The notes beneath the pieces were generated by a model. That model did no database searches and was not told the origin of the DNA. It saw nothing but the letters and a program-made list of their open reading frames with translations. Below, in pieces: positions 17,074-24,211 of a stretch of 64,000 nucleotides of DNA; within the stretch, counting starts at the first letter, position 1; each line of letters begins with the position of its first letter. The translations under genes and the position numbers were made by a program. Origin of the DNA: Pseudomonas tolaasii NCPPB 2192 (GTDB lineage Bacteria > Pseudomonadota > Gammaproteobacteria > Pseudomonadales > Pseudomonadaceae); the NCBI RefSeq assembly GCF_002813445.1, contig NZ_PHHD01000001.1, positions 186,001 through 250,000 of the forward strand, read 5' to 3'.

Positions 17074-18076
17074 AGAGGCCCTGGCCTCCTCTGACGCCGT
17101 CGCGGCGCAACTGCAACGCCTGGGCCCGATGCTGGAAGAAGTCGCCGGCCGCCTGCGCCGCCAGCCGCCGCAAGTAGCGATGACCATCGCCCGAGGCAGC
17201 TCGGACCACGCCGCCAGTTACTTCGCTTACCTCGCCATGCAGCACGTGGGCATTCCGGTGGCGTCGCTGCCGATGTCGGTGGTGACCTTGTTGCAAGCGC
17301 CGTTGAAGGTCAGCGGCCAAGTGGCCTTTGGTTTCTCCCAGTCGGGGCAAAGCCCGGACCTGGTCAACAGCCTGCGCCTGCTGCGCAAACGCGGGGCCCT
17401 GAGCATTTCTATGGTCAACGCCGAAGACTCGCCGCTGGAAGCCGCCTGTGAATTCCACGTGCCGCTGTGTGCCGGGCCGGAACACAGCGTGGCCGCGACC
17501 AAAAGCTTTATCGCCACCCTCAGCGCCAGCGCGCAGTTGATCGGCCACTGGAACCAGGACCTGTTGCTGCTGCAAGCCTGCCAGGCGTTGCCCGAAGGTT
17601 TGCGTGAAGCCGCCACGCAGGACTGGTCTGCTGCCATCGAGGCTTTGCGCGACAGCCAACGCCTGATCGTGATCGGCCGTGGCGCCGGTTTCGGCATCGC
17701 CCAGGAAGCCGCGCTCAAGCTCAAGGAAACCTCGGCGATCCAGGCCGAAGCCTTCAGCAGCGCCGAAGTGCGCCACGGGCCGATGGCCCTGATTGGCGAA
17801 AACTACCCGCTGCTGGTGTTCGCCCCACGCGGTGCCGAACAGGCTGGCTTGTTAAGCCTGGCCGCCGACATGCGCCAGCGCGGCGCCCGTGTATTGCTGG
17901 CCGCGCCCGACGATGTCGCCGAACGCGACTTGACCCTGAGCCGCGCCGAACACCCGAGCCTGGACCCGATCCTGGCGATTCAAAGCTTTTACGTCATGGC
18001 TGCAGGCCTGGCGGTTGCCCGGGGCATGGACCCGGACCAGCCGCGTCACCTGAGCAAAGTTACCCGCACTCACTGA
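17054..18076 (+). CDS. SIS-domain glucosamine-6-phosphate deaminase (NagB-II type)
   Basis: 340 residues with two SIS (sugar isomerase) domains: TIARGSSDHAASYFAYLAM and GFSQSGQSPDLVNSLRLL in the first, VIGRGAGFGIAQEAALKLKETSAIQAEAFSSAEVRHGP in the second (given as landmarks). It lacks the glutamine amidotransferase domain of GlmS, matching the NagB-II/AgaS-like deaminases that convert GlcN-6-P to fructose-6-P and ammonia. The start is TTG at 17054: AAGGAG stands seven bases ahead, whereas the in-frame ATG at 17066 is poorly spaced. It overlaps nagA by 20 bases, suggesting coupling. Confidence 0.88.
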   Translation: MTSKMLEEALASSDAVAAQLQRLGPMLEEVAGRLRRQPPQVAMTIARGSSDHAASYFAYLAMQHVGIPVASLPMSVVTLLQAPLKVSGQVAFGFSQSGQSPDLVNSLRLLRKRGALSISMVNAEDSPLEAACEFHVPLCAGPEHSVAATKSFIATLSASAQLIGHWNQDLLLLQACQALPEGLREAATQDWSAAIEALRDSQRLIVIGRGAGFGIAQEAALKLKETSAIQAEAFSSAEVRHGPMALIGENYPLLVFAPRGAEQAGLLSLAADMRQRGARVLLAAPDDVAERDLTLSRAEHPSLDPILAIQSFYVMAAGLAVARGMDPDQPRHLSKVTRTH

Positions 18077-18090
18077 GTCGCGTTTTCCTG

Positions 18091-20616
18091 ATGAGTACCG
18101 TGCCCATGTCCTACAACAATAATGAATTGACCCTCAGCGCCCCGCTCAGCGGCCCGGTGCTGACCCTGGGCGACGTTCCCGACGAAGTGTTCGCCAGTGG
18201 CGCCATGGGCGACGGCCTTGCCATCGACCCGCTGAACGACTGCCTGCACGCACCGTGTGACGGGGTGATCATCCATGTCGCGCGCACCGGGCATGCCCTG
18301 ACCATCCGTGCTGAAAACGGCGCCGAACTCTTGATGCATGTGGGCATCGACACGGTGGAACTCAACGGCGAAGGCTTTGCATTGCTGGTGAAGGAAGGCG
18401 CGCGGGTAACGCAAGGCCAGGCGCTGGTGCAGTTTGATCTGGACCGCATTGCGCGCCAGTGCAAAAGCCTGGTCAGCCTGATCATCCTGACCAATGGCGA
18501 TGGCTATGAGCTGCTGCCGATCGCCGCCAACAGCGTCAAGGTCGGCGAGCCGTTGTTGCGAATTGTGACGCGTTCGAGCGCCACGAAACCGGCGCTTGTG
18601 GATAACTCGGTGACCGAAGTGCGCGCCAGCGTGCGCATTACCCACCGTGGCGGCCTGCATGCGCGCCCCGCCGCATTGATCCGCAAGACCGCGCAAGGTT
18701 TCAGCAGCCAGGCCCATCTGCACTACGCCGGCAAATCCGCCGCATGCGACAGCCTGATTGGCTTGCTGGGGTTGGGGATTGGCGAGGGCGACGAGGTGCG
18801 CGTGAGCTGTCGCGGCAAAGATGCCGAGGCTGCGTTGCAGGCATTGGTGGCGGCCTTGTCTGCTGCCATTCAGGAAGAACACCACGCGCCGGTGGCCGTG
18901 GCTGCGCGCCAACTGAATACCGAAGCCGGTGTGCTGCAAGGGGTGTGCGCGGCACCGGGCCTGGTCTGCGGGCCGTTGTTGCGCCTGACCGGCATCGAAC
19001 TGCCGGAAGACCCCGGCCACCACGCTGCTGATGAACAACTGCAACGCCTGGACACGGCCCTGGAACATGTGCGCGGTGAAATCCGCAACACTCTGGAGCA
19101 CGCCCGCCAGCGCAGGAACGTCGAGGAAGAAGAGATCTTCGCGGCGCATCTGTCCCTGCTCGAAGACCCGACCCTGCTGGAAGCCGCCACCGGCGCCATC
19201 GAAAATGGCAGCGCGGCCACCCACGCCTGGCGCGATGCGATCCAGGCTCAATGCGCCGTGTTGCTGGCGCTGGGTAAACCGTTGTTTGCCGAGCGCGCCA
19301 ATGACCTGCGCGACCTGCAACAAAGAGTGTTGCGCGCGCTGCTGGGTGAGGCCTGGCATTTCGAATTGCCACCGGGCGCAATCGTCAGCGCCCATGAACT
19401 GACCCCGTCGGACCTGCTGCAACTGAGTGCCCAGGACGCGGCCGGCATCTGCATGGCCGAAGGCGGCGCGACGTCTCACGTGGCAATCCTCGCCCGTGGC
19501 AAAGGCTTGCCGTGTGTAGTCGCCTTGGGCAGCGAAGTGCTCGACATTCCTCAAGGCCAGCGCGTGGTGCTGGACGCCGCCAACGGTCGACTGGAACTGT
19601 CGCCCAGTGAGGCGCGTCACGCCGAAGTGCACCAGATTCGCGATGCGCAAAAGCTGCGCCGCCAACAGCAACAGGCTCAGGCCCAACAACCGGCGCGCAC
19701 CACCGACGGCGTAACCATCGAAGTGGCCGCCAATGTGGCGTCCAGCGCCGAAGCTCAGGTGGCGTTGGAAAACGGCGCCGATGGCGTTGGCCTGCTGCGC
19801 ACCGAATTTCTGTTCGTCGACCGCCGCACCGCGCCGGATGAGCAGGAACAGCGCCAGGCCTATCAGGCCGTGCTGGACGCCATGGGCGACAAGTCGGTGA
19901 TCATCCGCACCATTGACGTGGGCGGCGACAAACAGCTCGACTACCTGCCACTCCCTGTTGAAGCCAACCCGGTGCTGGGCTTGCGCGGGATTCGCCTGGC
20001 GCAAGTACGCCCTGATGTGCTCGACCAGCAACTGCGCGCACTGCTGCAAGTGTCGCCACTGGAGCGTTGCCGCATCCTGCTGCCGATGGTCAGCGAAGTG
20101 GATGAGCTGCTGCAGATCCGTCAGCGCCTGGATGAACTGTGCACCGAGCTGGAACTGACCCAGCGCCCGGAACTGGGCGTGATGATCGAAGTGCCCGCCG
20201 CCGCGCTGATGGCCGAGCAACTCGCCAGGCACGCAGACTTTTTGTCCATCGGCACCAATGACCTGTCCCAGTACACCCTGGCCATGGACCGCGACCACGC
20301 CGGCCTTGCCGCGCGTGTCGATGCGCTGCACCCGGCGCTGCTGCGGCTGATCGCCCAGACCTGTGCCGGCGCTGCAAAACACGGGCGCTGGGTCGGCGTG
20401 TGTGGCGCCCTCGCCTCCGACCCGTTGGCCACGCCCGTGCTGGTGGGGCTGGGGGTCAGCGAGCTGTCGGTGAGCCCGTTGCAAATCGGTGAAATCAAGG
20501 ACCGCGTCCGCCACCTGGACGCGGCGCAATGCCGGCAATTGAGCCAGGGCCTGCTCGACCTGAGCAGCGCCAAGGCCGTTCGCCAAGCCTGTCAACACCA
20601 CTGGCCGCTGAGCTGA
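18091..20616 (+). CDS. nagF: PTS EIIA-HPr-EI fusion for N-acetylglucosamine
   Basis: 841 residues containing all soluble PTS parts in one chain: EIIA-Glc-like domain (about 10-160) with His68 and phospho-His83 in LLMHVGIDTVEL; HPr (about 175-260) with His190 in GGLHARPAALI; and enzyme I (about 280-835) with His463 in EGGATSHVAILARG and PEP-binding EVPAAALMAEQLA and IGTNDLSQYTLAMDRDHAG. It passes phosphate from PEP to NagE. Fifteen bases follow the deaminase gene. No strong ribosome site is seen at 18091; ATG 18106 (MSYNNNEL) is an alternative start. A paralogue serves trehalose at 30306. Confidence 0.95.
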   Translation: MSTVPMSYNNNELTLSAPLSGPVLTLGDVPDEVFASGAMGDGLAIDPLNDCLHAPCDGVIIHVARTGHALTIRAENGAELLMHVGIDTVELNGEGFALLVKEGARVTQGQALVQFDLDRIARQCKSLVSLIILTNGDGYELLPIAANSVKVGEPLLRIVTRSSATKPALVDNSVTEVRASVRITHRGGLHARPAALIRKTAQGFSSQAHLHYAGKSAACDSLIGLLGLGIGEGDEVRVSCRGKDAEAALQALVAALSAAIQEEHHAPVAVAARQLNTEAGVLQGVCAAPGLVCGPLLRLTGIELPEDPGHHAADEQLQRLDTALEHVRGEIRNTLEHARQRRNVEEEEIFAAHLSLLEDPTLLEAATGAIENGSAATHAWRDAIQAQCAVLLALGKPLFAERANDLRDLQQRVLRALLGEAWHFELPPGAIVSAHELTPSDLLQLSAQDAAGICMAEGGATSHVAILARGKGLPCVVALGSEVLDIPQGQRVVLDAANGRLELSPSEARHAEVHQIRDAQKLRRQQQQAQAQQPARTTDGVTIEVAANVASSAEAQVALENGADGVGLLRTEFLFVDRRTAPDEQEQRQAYQAVLDAMGDKSVIIRTIDVGGDKQLDYLPLPVEANPVLGLRGIRLAQVRPDVLDQQLRALLQVSPLERCRILLPMVSEVDELLQIRQRLDELCTELELTQRPELGVMIEVPAAALMAEQLARHADFLSIGTNDLSQYTLAMDRDHAGLAARVDALHPALLRLIAQTCAGAAKHGRWVGVCGALASDPLATPVLVGLGVSELSVSPLQIGEIKDRVRHLDAAQCRQLSQGLLDLSSAKAVRQACQHHWPLS

Positions 20617-20641
20617 CAACAACAAGAAAAGGAGACTCGCC

Positions 20642-22348
20642 ATGTACCAACATTTCATCGAAGGCCTGCAACGCCTGGGCCGTGCACTGATGCTGCCGAT
20701 CGCAATCCTGCCGATCGCCGGCCTCTTGCTGCGCCTGGGTGACACTGACCTTTTGAACATCGCGGTGATGCACGACGCCGGGCAGGCGATCTTCGCCAAC
20801 CTAGCGCTGATCTTCGCCATCGGCATTGCCGTGGGTTTCGCCCGCGACAACAACGGCACAGCGGGCCTGGCTGGCGCCATCGGGTATCTGGTGATGATCT
20901 CCACGCTCAAGGTGATGGACACCTCCATCAACATGGGCATGCTCGCCGGTATCGCCAGCGGCCTGATGGCGGGCGGGCTGTATAACCGCTTCAAGGACAT
21001 CAAGCTGCCGGAGTACCTGGCCTTCTTTGGCGGGCGACGGTTTGTGCCGATTGTCACCGGGTTTTCGGCAGTTGCGCTGGGCGTGATCTTCGGCCTGATC
21101 TGGCCGCCGATCCAGCACGGCATCAACAGCTTCGGCGTGCTGCTGATGGAAAGCGGCAGCTTCGGTGCGTTCGTGTTTGGCGTGTTCAACCGCCTGCTGA
21201 TCGTCACAGGCCTGCACCACATTCTCAACAATATGGCGTGGTTTGTGTTCGGCAGCTTCACCGACCCGGCCACTGGCGCCGTGGTGACCGGCGACCTGAC
21301 CCGCTACTTCGCCGGCGACCCCAAAGGCGGCCAGTTCATGACCGGTATGTTCCCGGTGATGCTGTTCGGTCTGCCGGCTGCGTGCCTGGCGATGTACCGC
21401 AATGCACTGCCGGAACGCCGCAAGGTCATGGGCGGGATTTTCCTGTCGATGGCACTGACCTCGTTCCTGACCGGGGTGACTGAGCCGATTGAATTTGCGT
21501 TCATGTTCCTCGCGCCATTTTTGTACCTGATTCACGCGGTGCTGACAGGCCTGTCGATGGCGGTCACCAACCTGCTGAACATCCACCTGGGCTTTACCTT
21601 CTCCGGCGGGTTTATCGACATGGTGCTGGGTTGGGGTAAGTCCACCAACGGCTGGCTGGTGTTCCCGGTCGGGTTGGCGTACGCGGTGATTTACTACAGC
21701 GTGTTCAACTACTGCATTCGCCGGTTCAACCTGAAGACGCCTGGGCGTGAAGATATCCAGGTGGTGCAGGCTGAGGTGATGAGTGATAACCAGCGAGCTA
21801 CGGCGTACATCCAGGCCTTGGGTGGCGCAGAGAATTTGCTGAGCGTCGGTGCCTGCACCACGCGTCTGCGTCTGGACATGGTGGATCGCAACAAAGCCGT
21901 GGATGCCGAACTGAAAGCGCTGGGCGCCATGGCCGTGGTTCGGCCCGGTAATGGCGGCAGTTTGCAGGTGGTGGTCGGGCCGATGGCCGATAGCATTGCC
22001 GATGAGATTCGCCTGGCCATGCCGTCGTTTGTTGCCACTGCACCTGTGAGCGTTGCGCCTGTGGATAAGCCGGTTGCGGTAAATGTGCAAGAAGCCGAGA
22101 AATGGCTGAACGCACTGGGCGGCCGAGGGAATGTGCGCCAGCTGGAAGCCGTGGCGATGACCCGGTTGCGGGTGGAATTGGGGGATGATTCGGTGCTGTC
22201 AGAAACCGATCTGACCGCGCTGGGCTGCCAAGGGGTCAGCCAGATGGAAAGCGGCGTTTGGCACCTGTTGATCGGTGACAAAGCGTTGGGATTGGGTGAG
22301 GCGTTGGAGCGGTTGGTCAGTGGCCGTGAGGTCGGGGCCAGGGTTTAA
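20642..22348 (+). CDS. nagE: PTS N-acetylglucosamine transporter EIIC-EIIB with extra C-terminal EIIB-like domain
   Basis: 568 residues. The EIIC channel (about 1-365) includes GLHHILNNMAWFVFG and the substrate-loop TGVTEPIEFAFMF. EIIB follows with the phosphorylated Cys405 in SVGACTTRLRL. A second EIIB-like domain (about 482-562) repeats the fold exactly 100 residues later (VAMTRLRVEL), but the position matching Cys405 is Ala505, so it cannot be phosphorylated on Cys. The gene follows nagF by 25 bases with a strong AAAAGGAG ribosome site. It imports and phosphorylates GlcNAc. Confidence 0.95.
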   Translation: MYQHFIEGLQRLGRALMLPIAILPIAGLLLRLGDTDLLNIAVMHDAGQAIFANLALIFAIGIAVGFARDNNGTAGLAGAIGYLVMISTLKVMDTSINMGMLAGIASGLMAGGLYNRFKDIKLPEYLAFFGGRRFVPIVTGFSAVALGVIFGLIWPPIQHGINSFGVLLMESGSFGAFVFGVFNRLLIVTGLHHILNNMAWFVFGSFTDPATGAVVTGDLTRYFAGDPKGGQFMTGMFPVMLFGLPAACLAMYRNALPERRKVMGGIFLSMALTSFLTGVTEPIEFAFMFLAPFLYLIHAVLTGLSMAVTNLLNIHLGFTFSGGFIDMVLGWGKSTNGWLVFPVGLAYAVIYYSVFNYCIRRFNLKTPGREDIQVVQAEVMSDNQRATAYIQALGGAENLLSVGACTTRLRLDMVDRNKAVDAELKALGAMAVVRPGNGGSLQVVVGPMADSIADEIRLAMPSFVATAPVSVAPVDKPVAVNVQEAEKWLNALGGRGNVRQLEAVAMTRLRVELGDDSVLSETDLTALGCQGVSQMESGVWHLLIGDKALGLGEALERLVSGREVGARV

Positions 22349-22373
22349 ATCATCCCTGTCTGAGCTGCCCCCA

Positions 22374-22440
22374 CCGCAGGCAAGCCGGCTCCTACAGTTG
22401 ACCGCGCTCTCTCTGTAGGAGCCGGCTTGCCAGCGATGGG
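22374..22440. repeat. REP pair (first copy of the duplicated REP-terminator block)
   Basis: Inverted REP units around ggcaagccggctcctacag, downstream of nagE. Together with the terminator at 22451-22490 it closely resembles the block at 23757-23875. Confidence 0.9.
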
Positions 22441-22450
22441 ATTTCACAGC

Positions 22451-22490
22451 CAACAAAAAACCCGCTGACCAAACTGGCCCAGCGGGTTTC
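22451..22490 (-). terminator. Terminator, copy 1 of a 40-base identical duplicate
   Basis: CCCGCTG (22461-22467) pairs with CAGCGGG (22480-22486); the minus strand ends in TTTTTT, so it fits the two-gene module ending at 22526. All 40 bases 22451-22490 are identical to 23836-23875. Confidence 0.85.
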
Positions 22491-22525
22491 GCGCTTTACA
22501 CTCAGGCTCTTCTTGCTTTTTCCGC

Positions 22526-22978
22526 CTAGGCAGACGCCCCACGCTGCTTCGCTTCGTAATGGCGAGTCTGAAACGGCATCAGTGCTTGAACCTTCAAACC
22601 AAGCCCCTCACTCAGTCCCCAGGACACCGCCAGTTCATCACGGCGGCTGCGCAGTGCAACTACGCCCAAAGGCTTCACATCCTGCTTGGAAGCAGTCGCT
22701 GCAAACAGCTCAATAGCGTGCAAGGCTTCCAAAACCCGGCTATCCGTTACACACGAAAAGCGTGTGAAGCGCTCCAGCAGATACCCCGCGCGACGAAGCT
22801 CCAATTCACTGGAGTGAGCCTCTAGAAAGCTCTTCACTTCACCGACAAGGTTCGCGTCAGAGTACCAGACAGCTTTCGCTGCACTTACCAGCGCCTCATC
22901 ATCGGCCTGATTCAAAGGGCTTTTAACCAGCGTGTCCAACGCGGACGAGAGGACGGGAGCGTTAAAAGGCTTCGCCAT
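22526..22978 (-). CDS. Hypothetical 150-residue partner of the nucleotidyltransferase
   Basis: I do not recognise this family. The protein (MAKPFNAPVLSSALDTLV...) is predicted largely helical, with Ala/Leu-rich repeats such as AKAVWYSDANLVGEVKSFLEAH and LELRRAGYLLERFTRF, no signal peptide and no membrane segment. The start at 22978 follows GGAG with seven-base spacing and overlaps the upstream nucleotidyltransferase gene by 17 bases; an earlier ATG (22999) has no ribosome site. The tight coupling suggests that it works with the nucleotidyltransferase, possibly as a toxin or antitoxin partner (inference). G+C is visibly lower than in neighbouring genes. Confidence 0.7.
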   Translation of the reverse strand: MAKPFNAPVLSSALDTLVKSPLNQADDEALVSAAKAVWYSDANLVGEVKSFLEAHSSELELRRAGYLLERFTRFSCVTDSRVLEALHAIELFAATASKQDVKPLGVVALRSRRDELAVSWGLSEGLGLKVQALMPFQTRHYEAKQRGASA

Positions 22979-23603
22979 CTGCTGTCTCCAGATAATCATG
23001 CAAAATATTGGTCAGAATGGACCTGGGTGGTTCTTTGTTTCCAACATACATATCAATCGCCTGCGATGCCAGCCGACGGAGCTCAGTGGTCACAATGAAG
23101 CCCGCCCTGAGCAGCGCCATGATATCGCTTACATCCTGATCGGTAGCTCTAGCCAATTTTGAGATGGCAATGTCGATAGGTGCCGCTATATGCAAGTGCA
23201 GTGCGGATTGTGCAGGAAACTCATCCAGGGGAAGACTTCGTTCCCAGTAGTCTTCGTGCAGCGGGCCAAAGCTAGTGTTGTATTGGAGGTCGTAGTTCAG
23301 CTCCATGACGCGCCCAGATCGTTCATCGAAAAACTGCTCTGGAAATTCCGCCAACAGTGTCTGAAGGCGCAGCTTATTTCTAAAGCTCGCGCAATAAATC
23401 TCCGCATCAACATCCGTGGAAATACGGTGGTGCGTGTATAAATGAACAGCACAACCGCCGAAGACAATGACCTTGACCGAGCCAGCTTCAGCCCCTTCAA
23501 GCATCAATTCCACTTCGATGGATTTGAACATTGAAACCAGGGCTTTCCCTAGGGGACTACTTGTATTTACGCGTGGAGCGACGGTATCTGGCAATTCCAT
23601 CAT
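22962..23603 (-). CDS. Nucleotidyltransferase-fold protein (DUF6036/AbiEii-like)
   Basis: 213 residues. VKVIVFGGCAVHLYTHHR followed by ISTDVDAEI gives the GG...DxD core (Gly49-Gly50, Asp64, Asp66) of minimal nucleotidyltransferases; HIAAPIDIAISKLARATDQDVSDIMALL matches the second conserved block of DUF6036/AbiEii-like proteins. Relatives occur as toxins of type IV-like or HEPN-MNT-like toxin-antitoxin and phage-defence pairs, but housekeeping or degenerate forms also exist. Two adjacent ATG codons (23603, 23600) make the exact start uncertain and no good ribosome site is seen. Hand counts of three 60-base stretches in 23341-23580 give about 47-50% G+C. Confidence 0.72.
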   Translation of the reverse strand: MMELPDTVAPRVNTSSPLGKALVSMFKSIEVELMLEGAEAGSVKVIVFGGCAVHLYTHHRISTDVDAEIYCASFRNKLRLQTLLAEFPEQFFDERSGRVMELNYDLQYNTSFGPLHEDYWERSLPLDEFPAQSALHLHIAAPIDIAISKLARATDQDVSDIMALLRAGFIVTTELRRLASQAIDMYVGNKEPPRSILTNILHDYLETADGEAF

Positions 23604-23756
23604 TGAATATCAAACCCGAGAGCGTTGTTGCTGGACGGGCCTTGAAATTAGATCCCGATCACTGAGTCGACAGCGACCGAAGAAGGCTATTGAGCGAGGT
23701 TCCGAGGGACAACCTGAAAGGTTTATCGGAAAGGTCTGCGGCGCCTGTACGGACGC

Positions 23757-23822
23757 CATCGCCGGCAAGCCGGCTCCTACAGTTGATCGCGTCTCACTGT
23801 AGGAGCCGGCTTGCCGGCGATG
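23757..23822. repeat. REP pair (second copy of the duplicated block)
   Basis: Inverted REP units around ggcaagccggctcctacag, followed by the identical terminator at 23836-23875. The 150 bases between the nucleotidyltransferase start and this element contain no gene that I can support. Confidence 0.9.
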
Positions 23823-23835
23823 AGGCACTGGCAGG

Positions 23836-23875
23836 CAACAAAAAACCCGCTGACCAAACTGGCCCAGCGGGTTTC
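23836..23875 (-). terminator. Terminator of purL-yqfO, copy 2 of the duplicate
   Basis: CCCGCTG (23846-23852) pairs with CAGCGGG (23865-23871), minus strand followed by TTTTTTG. It lies 20 bases past the yqfO-like stop and is identical over 40 bases to 22451-22490. Confidence 0.85.
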
Positions 23876-23895
23876 TTGTTTTTGCAGCGTGCGAA

Positions 23896-24207
23896 TCAGA
23901 AATCCGCCAACTGCCACACCTCATACGCCGGTGTCTCGTACGGGTGGCTCAGTTTGAGCGCAGCCACGACAGCCACGATCAATTCATCCGCCACCACCAG
24001 CTCAACCTTCCATTCCTCAACCACTTCAACCTGGCCAATCTGCCCGATAAACGGCTGGCTGCCGTCCATCGCGCGGAATTGGCCCTGGCCCAGCACTTGC
24101 CAGGCGCAGCTGTCGTAGTTGCCGATGCGCCCGCCGCCCGCTGCGAAGACGGCGGTTTTCACCGTCTCCACATGGCTTGCGGGCACAAAGAAGGCGAGCT
24201 TGTACAC
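23896..24207 (-). CDS. YqfO/NIF3-related protein (CutA1-like domain)
   Basis: 103 residues. The sequence MYKLAFFVPASHVETVKTAVFAAGGGRIGNYDSC and the ending LKLSHPYETPAYEVW match the CutA1-like domain found inside Bacillus YqfO/NIF3 proteins, present here as a stand-alone protein. Biochemical role is not known. It follows purL by four bases on the same strand, so it is probably co-transcribed; I recall the same gene pair in P. aeruginosa. Confidence 0.85.
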   Translation of the reverse strand: MYKLAFFVPASHVETVKTAVFAAGGGRIGNYDSCAWQVLGQGQFRAMDGSQPFIGQIGQVEVVEEWKVELVVADELIVAVVAALKLSHPYETPAYEVWQLADF

Positions 24208-24211
24208 CGTC

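Noticed and set aside
18070..21273. A 1067-codon open frame on the minus strand opposite nagF-nagE
   Set aside because: It is a frame opposite well-supported PTS genes, rich in Gln, His, Arg and Ala as expected from reading high-G+C coding DNA backwards; no domain was recognised.
23604..23756. A small gene or promoter ahead of the nucleotidyltransferase gene
   Set aside because: No open frame with a ribosome site and no convincing -35/-10 pair were found in this stretch.
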